64,000 nt of DNA from Chitinophagales bacterium. GTDB taxonomy: Bacteria; Bacteroidota; Bacteroidia; Chitinophagales; CAIOSU01. Both the position numbers and the translations under genes were made by a program. Below, one piece after another: positions 16,968-26,669 of this stretch. Below the pieces are notes generated by a model. The model was not told the origin of the DNA and ran no database searches. It was given only the letters and a program-made list of their open reading frames with translations. Where the stretch lies: assembly GCA_040877935.1 (NCBI GenBank), contig JBBDNB010000012.1, forward strand, positions 62,001 through 126,000, given 5' to 3'. Position 1 is the stretch's first letter; each line of letters starts with the position of its first letter.

Positions 16968-18215
16968 TCATTTTAAAAATTTAACCAGTGCAAACAAAGA
17001 CAAAATTCCTGAAAACCACATCAAAAACACAGTGGTGTAGGCCGCCCCGAGTACTCCGTAATGCAACACAAAATAATAGCCGGCAAATACATTTATCAGC
17101 AATACAATTAATGAGAAAAACGCATTCACTCTAGGCCAGCCAATAGCAGAAAGCATATTGCCCAGTGGAATCCTTAATAAAAGTGCACCAACAGTCCCAA
17201 TAGAAAAAATAAGCATCAGGTTGTTGTCCTCGGTGTATTGCTTTCCAAAAATGTGCAGGATATCGTGTGAGAAAAAGTAAAACACTATGATTATGCCAAT
17301 GCATATAAACAGCATTACTTTCAGGTAGTTGAGGTAATAATCTTTAATAAATGTCCTGTTTGACTGGGCATTTTTTGCCAACTTCACAAAATCTGTGGTC
17401 ATAATGGCGACCGGTAAAATGTGCAGGCTAAAAGGGATTATATTGGAAGTTTTGTACTGCGCAAGTTGTTCTGCATCCTGTATTAAATTTCCGATAAGCA
17501 GAATATCTACGGCATAGAGCAATTGTGACAATACACCACCCAGGCTTGAATAAAAACCATAACTCAAAAATTCCCTGATGGAATGCTGTGGCTTTAATTT
17601 CCGGTTGTACCGCAGCAAATTAAATCTTTTAATGAGGTATGCAGAATAGAAAAATGGTGCTAATACAAGCGCTGCCACATAGCCTTTTCCACCCCAAAAA
17701 TAAGTGGCTAACATCGCTGACAGTAGTAGAATCAGGCTGTTGTATATCCCGGTAATCGCAAAGCCTTTATTGAGATTGATCAGCCGGGTATAAATCCTGA
17801 TGCTCTCGATCAACAACAAACTGATCAGTTGAAAACTCAACACTATGATATAAATCAGCGATTGTTCAAGGTTGGAGGAGAGCAATGGCGAAAGCAGGCA
17901 AATCACTGCTATCATTATAGCCGAATAGAATATTCCCCTTTTAATGATAAGGTTAAAATAGTATTTCTTTAATTGCTGCGATTCTGAAATTGAGCCATAC
18001 CTGAGCAATCCCTGGTGTACGCCAAAACCGTGAAAAGGCAGTATAAAGGCAATAATGGTAACAGCATAAACAATGTATCCGAATTCATCTTTTGGAATTA
18101 CTCTGATCACGTATAATGTAAGCAGGAAAGCCAATAATTTGATCGCAAATGAAGAAAACAGCACATAGGCACCTTTGCGCTTCAGAAAAGATTGTATGAA
18201 GTTCTGTGCACTCAA
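16968..18215 (-). CDS. Oligosaccharide flippase (Wzx/MATE-like)
   Basis: 415 residues with about twelve hydrophobic segments and short charged loops, the layout of polysaccharide flippases of the MOP superfamily. The start MSAQNFIQSFLKRKGAYVLFSSFAIKLLAF, with an amphipathic helix before the first membrane span, is typical. It would turn lipid-linked sugar units across the inner membrane. Its ATG overlaps the stop of the upstream asparagine-synthetase-like gene by four bases (ATGA), implying translational coupling. Confidence 0.82.
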   Translation of the reverse strand: MSAQNFIQSFLKRKGAYVLFSSFAIKLLAFLLTLYVIRVIPKDEFGYIVYAVTIIAFILPFHGFGVHQGLLRYGSISESQQLKKYYFNLIIKRGIFYSAIMIAVICLLSPLLSSNLEQSLIYIIVLSFQLISLLLIESIRIYTRLINLNKGFAITGIYNSLILLLSAMLATYFWGGKGYVAALVLAPFFYSAYLIKRFNLLRYNRKLKPQHSIREFLSYGFYSSLGGVLSQLLYAVDILLIGNLIQDAEQLAQYKTSNIIPFSLHILPVAIMTTDFVKLAKNAQSNRTFIKDYYLNYLKVMLFICIGIIIVFYFFSHDILHIFGKQYTEDNNLMLIFSIGTVGALLLRIPLGNMLSAIGWPRVNAFFSLIVLLINVFAGYYFVLHYGVLGAAYTTVFLMWFSGILSLFALVKFLK

Positions 18216-20104
18216 GCTTTTATATTGTATTTATTAATTGCCTCCAGCAAAGTAATTACCAGCGATTTCTCTAAGGTATTTCCTTTTTCGAATAAGAAGT
18301 GCATATCCTTGTTCAGGTTTTTGTCAATGACCAGATCAATTAGAGTCTCAAAACGGGTTTTGTAAAGGTCTCGTATATTTTTGTTTTTCCTATACCAATA
18401 TTCATAGGGGTTCATACTGGTTTTTTGCAATTGCCCGGTTTTGTTATGATAAATCTGTTTAATTTTATTGCGGTATCTGCTCAATTCATTTTTCCATTGC
18501 GCATTGGGTTTAAAACCTGTTTTTTCCCATTTGTACTGCGCAATTTCAGGTCTGTATTTTTCGATCCACTTAAAATAGAGCTTGCTGTTTTGTTTTAGAT
18601 GGATATCAATAGACAAGCAGGCCTCAATAAAATCGGTATTGAGGAAAGGAGAACAAAGATAGCTCTGGTTATTTTCGCAAATTAATGATCCTGATACAGT
18701 TATGTTGAATAATCTATTGTGGAATTTAAAAACTTCTTCCGAAGCGTAATCATCAGTTTTTATAAAATCAATTTTGTGGATCAGCTTTTTTGAAGTAGCT
18801 GTGGAAAAGTAATCGGGGTTATCGGGATTTTTAGAAATAAAACCTCCCATCACAGCACCGCCAATTTGCCCGGTATGGATAAGTCCAAAATCATTCAGTT
18901 TGAGTTTTTTCAGTGCGAAATTAAAATGTGCTGCTGCCAGGTAAAATATCGAAGCATTGTAACAGGATAGATTTTCTTCAATATGCTCCATATATATGGC
19001 TTCATCAAGCGGAATAAAAGTGTAGGTATTGCCCAGGTCAGCACTTATTTTTCTTGAGATTTGCTCATCTGCATAGCCCGATTGCGAAAAACAAAAATTG
19101 TGTGTTGAAAGCCCCATTTTTGCAGCAGCCATTACATTCATCCTGGAGTCCAGTCCACCGCTCAGGGTTGCAATATGCTTGTAGCCATACTCAATATCCT
19201 TTTGATATTCCATTTCAATGGCATTGCTGAAATGTGCTTCAAGCAGCTCAATGGCTTTTTCTTCACTGTAAATTTTTGATTTAATATTATTGAAACTGTG
19301 ATAATTTTCCACACTTAATTTATCTCCGGAGACTTGCAGCAATTGTCCTGCACAAAGCTTATGGATACCGGAAATCAGTGTCTGGCTTTTGTATGTACCG
19401 CCAAAAGTGAGCATGGCATAAGCAGCATTAAAATTAAGTTGGTTAGCACCATCTATTTCGCTTTTCAGGTCACTGATAATTTTCAAATCTGGACTGATTA
19501 TGGTAGAATTTCCGGCTTTGCAGTACAGTGCCTTTTTTGTGCCAGCCTGGTTGGTGAAAAACAAGAGCTCATGGCTGTCTTTGTCAAAAATAAAACCACA
19601 AAATTCCCCGCTGAACTGATTGATGAAATTTTTGCCAAATTGATTGTGCAGATGGAGTATCAGCTTGAAATTATCTGAAAGCGCATATGTTTTTCTAAGT
19701 TGCCGAAGATTTAAAATAACCCCGTCCATTCCGACAATAAACTGCTCATTTTCCCCAAAACACTTGTCTTTATTAAATTTTGAATGAGGATTATAATAGA
19801 AGGAATACCGACTTTGAGATTGACTTGAAATAAATTCGATCTTTTGCATTTCCGCAAATTCAATGTCTTCGGTATTGTTGTATATAATAGTAAATCCGTA
19901 CAAAATAAACTGCTTGTCAAATGAAGGGAATTGGCAAAATAAATTGAGCAACAATCCTTGCTTGAATAATTGTCTTTGTTGTAAAAGTAGCCATGTTTTT
20001 CGGGAAATAGAATCTTGTTTTTTGCTAAATCCCTGAACAATAAAAACCTCTGTCACTAACAAATTAAAGCAACTACTACAGCTTTTAAAATACTCCATCG
20101 ACAT
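18212..20104 (-). CDS. Asparagine-synthetase-like amidotransferase (probable glycan-cluster enzyme)
   Basis: 630 residues. The C-terminal half is an asparagine synthetase domain, with the PP-loop ATLSGGLDSRMNVMAAAK near residue 315. The N-terminal half resembles a class II glutamine amidotransferase fold (FSGEFCGFIFDKDSHELLFFTNQAGTKKALYC). It lacks the usual Met-Cys start that provides the nucleophile; the ORF instead begins MSMEYFKSCSSC and has about 60 extra residues. So it probably activates a carboxyl group but cannot draw ammonia from glutamine in the standard way. Such paralogues occur in surface-sugar clusters. Overlap with the flippase supports this. The true start could be further inside. 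Confidence 0.75.
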   Translation of the reverse strand: MSMEYFKSCSSCFNLLVTEVFIVQGFSKKQDSISRKTWLLLQQRQLFKQGLLLNLFCQFPSFDKQFILYGFTIIYNNTEDIEFAEMQKIEFISSQSQSRYSFYYNPHSKFNKDKCFGENEQFIVGMDGVILNLRQLRKTYALSDNFKLILHLHNQFGKNFINQFSGEFCGFIFDKDSHELLFFTNQAGTKKALYCKAGNSTIISPDLKIISDLKSEIDGANQLNFNAAYAMLTFGGTYKSQTLISGIHKLCAGQLLQVSGDKLSVENYHSFNNIKSKIYSEEKAIELLEAHFSNAIEMEYQKDIEYGYKHIATLSGGLDSRMNVMAAAKMGLSTHNFCFSQSGYADEQISRKISADLGNTYTFIPLDEAIYMEHIEENLSCYNASIFYLAAAHFNFALKKLKLNDFGLIHTGQIGGAVMGGFISKNPDNPDYFSTATSKKLIHKIDFIKTDDYASEEVFKFHNRLFNITVSGSLICENNQSYLCSPFLNTDFIEACLSIDIHLKQNSKLYFKWIEKYRPEIAQYKWEKTGFKPNAQWKNELSRYRNKIKQIYHNKTGQLQKTSMNPYEYWYRKNKNIRDLYKTRFETLIDLVIDKNLNKDMHFLFEKGNTLEKSLVITLLEAINKYNIKA

Positions 20105-20240
20105 AATTCCTCTCAGGAGAATCTTTCATTTATTTAAAAGCCAAACATTTTCATTTCACTTCCGTAAAAGGATGCAGTGATTCTTCTCTCAGTGTGTGTG
20201 TAGATCGAAAAACTATTTGATAACGAGAAGAGACAAGATT

Positions 20241-22160
20241 ATGCAGCTACAGAACTGGAGTGCAAAAGCATTTATTTTAAGCGGGCTTATTTTAAGCAAC
20301 ACAATTACCGGACTATTTGCCAGTGGACAGAATGAAACACTTTATTGGTATGAAGCAGGTAAAGCGGTAGAATGGAAAGTTGATCATTCTAAGCAGTTTT
20401 TCAAATTGCATGAAAATTATTTTAAAGAAGCAGCTACTGCTAAAACATACATTCCCTTTGAGTATGTTGCCCAAAATATTGTTTCCATAGATCAGTATTC
20501 ATCCTCTGAGTCTGTGGAGCATTATATAAATTCAGGATTAATGAGTCCTGTTACAGCTATTTATTCTGAAGGACTTAAAGAAAAAACACTGTATTTAGAT
20601 GATATACTATTACTACAATTGCGTGATCTGGAATCAACAAAAGCAATTGAGTATTTGCAAAATCGCTACAATATAGAATTGCTGAAAGCACATGAAAATA
20701 GCTACAATACTGTACTTTTTAAAAATCTCAACACAAATGAGTACATCAATTCGGCTTTGCTTTCTGCTAAAATTTATGAAGAAGAAAATGCTATTGTAAA
20801 AGAAGTACAGCCCAATAGAATCAATCTTTTTGAGCCTTTGGGCGCTGCAAATGATGTTGATATTGAAAAATCCTGGTTTATAGAAAACAGCGGGCAGGCT
20901 GTATCCTGTGGAAGTTATCAACAAGAAGCTACAACAGATGCCGCAATCGGTCAGGCTTGGGACAATGGAGCTACAGGAAAAAATACTAAGGTTGCAGTGA
21001 TTGATTTTTTCGGTTTTGACTACGATCATCCCGATATGCAGGGACAAATGCTTGGCGGCTGGGATTGTATTAAAAACAAGACTTATGATGCCTCCAATTT
21101 TTACTTTACCAGTAGTTCTCAGGCACATGGTATGGCTGTTGCTGGAGTGATAGCTGCAAAAGCAAATAATGGAGTCGGCTCGGCTGGAGTGGCCTACGAT
21201 TCTAAAGTTATTCCAATGTTGATAGATGGATCTGAAGCTTCTGTAGTACTGGCACTGCAAAAAGCAATCAGCAGTGGGTTCGATGCTGATGTGATCAATT
21301 GTAGTTTTGGTTCTTATTTTCCGAGCCCTGCAATTAAAAATGAAATAGACAATGCCATAAACCATGGAAGAAATGGAAAAGGAACTTTTATTGTCGCTTC
21401 ACATGGCAATGATTATTATGATGATATTAATAATCCTCAGTATCCATCTTCTTATGATGAAGTGATTAGTGTAGGTGCATCAACACCTGATGATTTGAGA
21501 AAAACGCCTAATGATGGATGGGATGTGTCGGGTTCATGGGGCACTAATTATGGAGATAAGATGCATATATCAGCTCCTGGTGTATGTATATTTACTACCG
21601 ATCTTTCCGGGGGAAATGGTTATGGAAGTTCTGATTATATAAGCTTTCATAAAACTTCTGCAGCAGCGCCAATAGTGAGTGGGGTTATTGCTTTAATGCT
21701 GGGGCAAGACAACACTAAGCAATACAGTGAAGTTGTATCAGAATTGCTAAATACCGCTGATAAAGTTAATGCAGGTGATGGCGGTGCTAAATACAATTAC
21801 TATTATAATGAAGATGAGCAAGGCCGAAGCAGGGAAACCGGTTATGGTCGGGTAAATGCGTTGAAAGCCGTTGGAGGTACTCCTGTAGGTATTGGAAATA
21901 CAATGGATGCCGATGAATTGGGAATAAGTATGAATACCCTGGTACAAGACAAACTGCAAATTAATCTAAGTAATCAAAATACCAATATTGAAATACATAC
22001 AAGAATTGTTGATCTTTCGGGTAAAACTGTTTATTTTCAGGCTTTAATAGAATCAATGGAGATTGATGCTAACTCTTGGGCAACAGGCATGTATTTGGTT
22101 CATTTTATAATAGAAAATCAAGCCATTGAGACGCGTAAGGTTGTAAAATCCAGCTACTAA
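20241..22160 (+). CDS. Secreted subtilisin-family (S8) serine protease with T9SS sorting domain
   Basis: 639 residues from ATG 20241; a GTG 15 codons upstream is less likely because the signal peptide (NWSAKAFILSGLILSNTITG) begins after the ATG. Residues about 31-200 are a prodomain opening with LYWYEAGKAVEW and ending IVKEVQPNRINLFE. The catalytic domain has Asp255 (VAVIDFFGFDYDHPD), His296 (AHGMAVAGVIAA), oxyanion Asn390 (ASHGND) and Ser473 (KTSAAAPIVSG), so the triad is intact. The last 80 residues (IVDLSGKTVYF, WATGMYLVHF) look like a T9SS type A domain. It would be exported to the surface or medium and self-processed. The next gene overlaps its stop codon. Confidence 0.9.
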   Translation: MQLQNWSAKAFILSGLILSNTITGLFASGQNETLYWYEAGKAVEWKVDHSKQFFKLHENYFKEAATAKTYIPFEYVAQNIVSIDQYSSSESVEHYINSGLMSPVTAIYSEGLKEKTLYLDDILLLQLRDLESTKAIEYLQNRYNIELLKAHENSYNTVLFKNLNTNEYINSALLSAKIYEEENAIVKEVQPNRINLFEPLGAANDVDIEKSWFIENSGQAVSCGSYQQEATTDAAIGQAWDNGATGKNTKVAVIDFFGFDYDHPDMQGQMLGGWDCIKNKTYDASNFYFTSSSQAHGMAVAGVIAAKANNGVGSAGVAYDSKVIPMLIDGSEASVVLALQKAISSGFDADVINCSFGSYFPSPAIKNEIDNAINHGRNGKGTFIVASHGNDYYDDINNPQYPSSYDEVISVGASTPDDLRKTPNDGWDVSGSWGTNYGDKMHISAPGVCIFTTDLSGGNGYGSSDYISFHKTSAAAPIVSGVIALMLGQDNTKQYSEVVSELLNTADKVNAGDGGAKYNYYYNEDEQGRSRETGYGRVNALKAVGGTPVGIGNTMDADELGISMNTLVQDKLQINLSNQNTNIEIHTRIVDLSGKTVYFQALIESMEIDANSWATGMYLVHFIIENQAIETRKVVKSSY

Positions 22161-23113
22161 TGAAGGTTCTGCACAAAATAATTATTGTCACATCGGTGCT
22201 CTTACTGAGTATCTCACTGATCAGTTTCAGGTCTGATTCGGATGATTTGTACTGGTATGTAAACGGTGAACCCTATTACTGGGAAGAGCAATCCGATGTT
22301 TATGCCTTCAGGATGCACAATTCATCTACAGCAAAGCTTAATATTGATGAAGAGCTGGTAGATCGTGTACAACATCGTTCAGACAAAAAAGACAAGATCA
22401 GATTGGTTTATTTCAATGAACAGAGTTCTGAATTTGATAGACAACAAGTCATTTCAGAAATTGAATCATCTATTGATTTTGATATTAGTTTCCCTGTAAT
22501 TACTCAATTCCCCAATCTGAAATACGATAAAGGAATGTGGTTTGTTGTAGATGATCACCTGATGGCTAATTTTAAACCCTCTGAGATTGATAGCAGCAGT
22601 GTTCAAAACTTTGAAATCAAACACAATCTATTGGCTATAAACCGTCCTTCGGGCAATCTGCCTTCTTCGGCAAGCTTCACCTATATTTTCGAGATTGATG
22701 ATACTGAGTTGAAATATGCCAATGCGATTCAACTCTCGCGCTCCATATATCTTGAGGATCAGCAGATTCTGAAGAACATTCAACCCAATTTGATAAATGC
22801 CTATGAAGAAAGGGGAGAAGAGGAAGTGATTAGTTCAATTTCAGACAATGCCTTTTCAGAAGAAAGAGAGTTTTATCTTGTAAATGTCACAAGTGAACAG
22901 GTAAGGGTATTTTGCAAATTGCCGAAAATTGATCAAGGGATTATTTTTAATATTTATGATCTAACCGGACGAAAATTATTTACCAAAACGCTGAATAGTG
23001 GTGCAATAGATTTTGATATAAATCTTTCAGCATACTCCAGGGGACTTTACATCGCAAATCTGGAGAATAAAAATGGAGAAACAATAGAGCAGCGAAAGTT
23101 TAGAAAATTATAA
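22160..23113 (+). CDS. Secreted prodomain-like protein paired with the S8 protease (no catalytic domain)
   Basis: 317 residues. After a signal peptide (KIIIVTSVLLLSISLISF) it starts LYWYVNGEPYYW, matching LYWYEAGKAVEW of the neighbouring protease, and continues to SRSIYLEDQQILKNIQPNLINAYE (193-216), matching the end of the protease prodomain. There is no Asp/His/Ser domain; the chain passes directly to a type A T9SS-like tail (IFNIYDLTGRKLF, YSRGLYIANLEN). The ATG shares one base with the protease stop (TAATG), so translation is coupled. The likely role, inferred, is inhibitor, folding helper or decoy prodomain for that protease. Read from sequence only; no direct family name known to me. Confidence 0.8.
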   Translation: MKVLHKIIIVTSVLLLSISLISFRSDSDDLYWYVNGEPYYWEEQSDVYAFRMHNSSTAKLNIDEELVDRVQHRSDKKDKIRLVYFNEQSSEFDRQQVISEIESSIDFDISFPVITQFPNLKYDKGMWFVVDDHLMANFKPSEIDSSSVQNFEIKHNLLAINRPSGNLPSSASFTYIFEIDDTELKYANAIQLSRSIYLEDQQILKNIQPNLINAYEERGEEEVISSISDNAFSEEREFYLVNVTSEQVRVFCKLPKIDQGIIFNIYDLTGRKLFTKTLNSGAIDFDINLSAYSRGLYIANLENKNGETIEQRKFRKL

Positions 23114-23236
23114 TCCTGCCATTATAATCCCCCCCCATTATTTCAAAAAGTTTTGTGGAAGATTCTTCAGTATAGTGTATTTCTTTAAAAGATTTGGCAA
23201 TTTTGATACCTGATCCCGGCTAAAAATTGTTTCAAA

Positions 23237-24214
23237 TTGCTTAAACAAGGTTGTTTTCAAATTTCTGTAACCTATTGCAGTATTGCAATGCTACTGCTAT
23301 TTGCAAGCTGCACAACCAATATTGAACTGGATTTGCCCGAGGCAGAACCCAAACTGGTAGTAGAAGGCAGTATTAATGCCGGTGGCCCACCCATTGTTAC
23401 GCTTAGCAGAAATGCCTCCTTTTTTGGAGAAGTCAATTTAAAAGATTTCGATCAGTATTTTGTTAATGGAGCAAATGTATGGGTGTATTCCAATTCCGAT
23501 TCTGTAAAATTAGGTGAATTCTGTACGGCTTCTTTTCCTGAAAATGTGCAACGTCAACTGGCCAGAAGCCTTGGTTATAGTTTTAGTGATACCGTGCAAC
23601 TGCCCAATATTTGTATATACACCATTCCAGAAATTATCGATTTGTTCCAGGGCGATTCGAGCAATGCTTTTTTGGGAGAATACCGGAAATCTTATTCCTT
23701 AAAGATTGAGGCTGAAGGAAAGACTTTGACATCCAAAACAAGTATTCCGGCCAAGCCCGATGTACATTCCCTGGGCGTTATTCCGCATCCAGATGAAAAA
23801 AAGGACAGTCTTGTTTCGGTGACGATCACCTTTTCAGTTCCGGATTCAGGCGGTAATTTTATAAGGTATCTGACTAAACGCAATAACGAACCTTTTTATG
23901 CACCACTTTCAGCTTCAGTTTACAGTGATAAATTGTTCAGAGGAGGCACCTACACTTTTCCCCTGGAAGCGGGGCAAAATCCCAATAGAGAGATCGATTG
24001 GGAAACATACAGCTATTTTTGGAAAGGTGATACCGTAAAGGTGAAATGGTCAACCATTGACAAGGCCCATTATGATTTTTGGAATACTATTGAAAATGAT
24101 GGAGGAGACTCACCATTGAGCACACCTACACGTATTAAATCCAATATTAATGGGGGACTCGGTATTTGGGGCGGTTATGGGGCAGTATATTTGAGTATAA
24201 TTGTGCCTGAGTAA
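23237..24214 (+). CDS. DUF4249 family lipoprotein
   Basis: 325 residues if the TTG at 23237 is used; the frame has no ATG or GTG between the stop at 23204 and an internal ATG at 23288, which would leave only seven residues before the lipobox. The sequence LLLFASC gives a lipoprotein signal. The domain is DUF4249: IELDLPEAEPKLVVEGSI at the start, and a C-terminal YDFWNTI...SNINGGLGIWGGYGAVY. Family members usually sit next to TonB-dependent receptors, but none is present here. The protein is probably outer-membrane anchored. Confidence 0.82.
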   Translation: MLKQGCFQISVTYCSIAMLLLFASCTTNIELDLPEAEPKLVVEGSINAGGPPIVTLSRNASFFGEVNLKDFDQYFVNGANVWVYSNSDSVKLGEFCTASFPENVQRQLARSLGYSFSDTVQLPNICIYTIPEIIDLFQGDSSNAFLGEYRKSYSLKIEAEGKTLTSKTSIPAKPDVHSLGVIPHPDEKKDSLVSVTITFSVPDSGGNFIRYLTKRNNEPFYAPLSASVYSDKLFRGGTYTFPLEAGQNPNREIDWETYSYFWKGDTVKVKWSTIDKAHYDFWNTIENDGGDSPLSTPTRIKSNINGGLGIWGGYGAVYLSIIVPE

Positions 24215-24426
24215 ATGCTGTAAATGAATGGAACGCTGGTGACACTGATTTTTCATGATAAAATTAAATTGATTTCAGATTTGCTGAAACTGTTTCTATC
24301 AGTATATACCTGCTGAAACTGTGACATCTGGGTGCTAATATTATCGAATCAATCTTTTGTCGTAGTTTTAGCTTTCCAATGATTTTGCTAATTTACCTGA
24401 AATTTATTTTTCAATAAAAAAATACT

Positions 24427-25248
24427 ATGGCTTTTGATTTTCGAAATTTCCGTTTAGCGACTATTGTTTTATTTGCTTTGCTGCTTTTCAGCTCATGTGA
24501 TAAAGACAATAATGATCCCGATGACAATGATATAAAGGAAGACAAATACACTTTAGATCATTTTTATTCTGGAATATCAACCCTTAAGCTGGAAGTAGCT
24601 TATGAAACAGGTGCAGAGCCTATTATTGAAAGTGGTGGAATATTAGGGAATGAACCTGCCTGGAATCTGACCAAAAACAATATAGAAGCCCTTTTTCAGG
24701 GGCGTAGTGTAGAAACGCAGATAGATTTGCCGCTCACCCTTCAGGAAATGACTGAAATCCCAAAACAAAAACAAGGGGATTACAGCTCCGCTGATATCAA
24801 AGAAATTGCCGATGAGTTCAGGAAAGGGGTAAATGAAGGAAGCACGGGCAATATTTTTATACTTTTTGTAGATGCCTATTACAGTTCGGGTGGAGAGCGT
24901 CAGGAAAATGTACTGGGAGTTGCGCTGGGAGAAACCCCTTATGTTGCAATATTTAAGCCTGTAATCAATAGTGTTTCATCCGGTTCCAGAAAAAATGTAG
25001 AGCAGGCAACTGTAATCCACGAGGTAGGTCATGCAATCGGTTTGGTGAATTTTGGACTGCCCATGACGGCCAATCACCAAGATGAGGATCATGGCAAACA
25101 TTGCACCAATGAAGATTGTGTTATGTACTGGACGGTAGAAAACAAATCTGACATTACGGATTTTATAGGTATCATTAATGACAATGAAAAAATTCTGTTC
25201 GGACAGGAGTGTTTGGATGATGCACGTGCTTATCAACCAGAATTATAA
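24427..25248 (+). CDS. Zinc metalloprotease-like lipoprotein (zincin, archaemetzincin-like core)
   Basis: 273 residues. The lipoprotein signal ends FSSC24, followed by an acidic linker (DKDNNDPDDND). The active-site segment HEVGHAIGLVNFG (198-210) is an extended HExxHxxG zinc motif. It is followed after about 14 residues by HCTNEDCVMY (225-234), which recalls the HC-x4-CxM element of archaemetzincins, although an insertion separates the two parts. A surface-anchored peptidase is likely; the substrate is unknown. No operon partner is seen, with 100 bases to the peroxidase gene. Confidence 0.78.
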   Translation: MAFDFRNFRLATIVLFALLLFSSCDKDNNDPDDNDIKEDKYTLDHFYSGISTLKLEVAYETGAEPIIESGGILGNEPAWNLTKNNIEALFQGRSVETQIDLPLTLQEMTEIPKQKQGDYSSADIKEIADEFRKGVNEGSTGNIFILFVDAYYSSGGERQENVLGVALGETPYVAIFKPVINSVSSGSRKNVEQATVIHEVGHAIGLVNFGLPMTANHQDEDHGKHCTNEDCVMYWTVENKSDITDFIGIINDNEKILFGQECLDDARAYQPEL

Positions 25249-25348
25249 TATCCATTTATAGCCTATCAATTTTATTGTTTTTGTATTTTGCCACAATAGT
25301 GCAGTAGTTTTTTAATTTTACTGTAATTGAAAAACTAAAATTTATCAT

Positions 25349-26428
25349 ATGCGCTATTGGACTTTTCTATTTGCCTTGTCAGTATTTTTTGTAACTGCCT
25401 GCAGTTCTGAACAAACTTCTAAATCATTAGAAGATCGCGAACACATACAATACAACTTGGCACTTCAGGATCATTTTGAGCTTTATGGGAGCTTACCTTT
25501 GAAGGCTGAAAACCCAAACAATAAGATCACAGATGAAAAAGTGGAACTGGGACGCTTGCTTTATTTCGACAAGCGCTTGTCCAAAGATGGAACAGTGAGT
25601 TGTAATTCCTGCCATAACCTGGAGACATTTGGTGTGGATAATCTACCGACTTCGCCAGGAGTAGGAGGGACTTTAGGCCCCAGAAATTCGCCAACAGTCT
25701 TTAATGCGGCATTGCACAAAAGTCAATTTTGGGACGGCCGTGCCAAAGATGTGGAAGAACAGGCTGGTATGCCGATTTTAAACCCAATAGAAATGGCTAT
25801 TCCCAGCGAAGAATTTTTAATTGAGCGATTGTCTCAAATTCCACTTTACAAAGAGAAATTTAGTGAAGCATTTCCTGAGGAAGAATCTGCAATAAACTAT
25901 GAGAACCTTAAAAAAGCCATTGCTGTATTTGAGCGTCTAATGATTACCCCTTCTTCATTTGATGAATATCTTGCTGGCGATTCCAGTGCATTAACCCTAA
26001 AGCAGAAAAAAGGAATGATGACTTTTTCTTTGGTTGGTTGCACTACTTGTCATGCAGGAAGATTATTAGGTGGGGAGCTATTGCAGAAATTTGGTGTTTA
26101 TTACAGCTATTGGGATTATACCGGAAGTAAAAATATAGATGAAGGGCTTTTTGAAGTGACAAAAAATGAAACTGAAAAATATATTTTCAAAGTGCCTTCC
26201 CTGAGGAATGTAGCCAAAACAGCCCCTTATTTCCACGATGGAAGTGTTGATACGCTTGAAAAAGCTGTTCAAATTATGGCGATCACTCAATTAGACCTAA
26301 AGTTGAGTGATTCAGAAGTTGAGAACATCGTTGCTTTTCTAAATGCATTAACCAGCGATATTCCGGATGAATTAAAAGAAGTACCTGAAGCATTAAAAGA
26401 TCAGGAAGAAGGCATGACATCGCTTTAA
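25349..26428 (+). CDS. Di-haem cytochrome c peroxidase family lipoprotein
   Basis: 359 residues. A lipoprotein signal (LFALSVFFVTACSS) is followed by two haem-binding sites: CNSCH near residue 87 and CTTCH near residue 232. Supporting motifs are LGRLLYFDKRLSKDGTVSCNSCH, GPRNSPTVFNAALH and the C-terminal FKVPSLRNVAKTAPYFHDG. The family (CCP/MauG) reduces peroxide, or oxidises other substrates, using electrons from small cytochromes. The protein would be tethered in the periplasm. A palindromic repeat follows the stop directly. Confidence 0.9.
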   Translation: MRYWTFLFALSVFFVTACSSEQTSKSLEDREHIQYNLALQDHFELYGSLPLKAENPNNKITDEKVELGRLLYFDKRLSKDGTVSCNSCHNLETFGVDNLPTSPGVGGTLGPRNSPTVFNAALHKSQFWDGRAKDVEEQAGMPILNPIEMAIPSEEFLIERLSQIPLYKEKFSEAFPEEESAINYENLKKAIAVFERLMITPSSFDEYLAGDSSALTLKQKKGMMTFSLVGCTTCHAGRLLGGELLQKFGVYYSYWDYTGSKNIDEGLFEVTKNETEKYIFKVPSLRNVAKTAPYFHDGSVDTLEKAVQIMAITQLDLKLSDSEVENIVAFLNALTSDIPDELKEVPEALKDQEEGMTSL

Positions 26429-26486
26429 ACCTGAGCTCGATAATTATTTAAGAGCCGAGCAATAAATAATTTCCGAACACAGGTTT
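26428..26486. repeat. Unbroken copy of the roughly 60-base palindromic repeat
   Basis: Starts AACCTGAGCTCG and ends CGAACACAGGTT, so AACCTG/CAGGTT bracket it. Read on the minus strand, its two halves match 15815-15840 and 16039-16066 at almost every position. In this copy the halves adjoin. Confidence 0.65.
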
Positions 26487-26571
26487 TAAATATTTAAAAT
26501 TCAACTGGCAGCAATCAAATAGAGTTTGTCTATAAAGTCTGAGTGTCCGCTTTAGAATGTCCGAGTTCCAG

Positions 26572-26669
26572 CCTGCCTGCCCGCCCGGACAAACCCTGCC
26601 CGAACGACTTCGTTCAGGCGGGCATTCGCAGGGGCACGAAGTCGTTTCTGCAAAGGCAGGGCAAGCAGG
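26572..26669. repeat. GC-rich imperfect palindrome (about 98 bases)
   Basis: Outer arms CCTGCCTGCCC (26572-26582) and GGGCAAGCAGG (26659-26669) pair with one mismatch. An inner hairpin, TGCCCGAACGA with TCGTT-CAGG-CGGGCA (26597-26624), sits inside. It is strikingly GC-rich and similar in wording to 33142-33174 and to the start of 59186-59215. The rest of the 364-base gap before dinB holds no gene. Confidence 0.55.

Noticed and set aside
20634-21365. Long 243-codon minus-strand frame
   Set aside because: It is antisense to the subtilisin gene, which has intact catalytic motifs.
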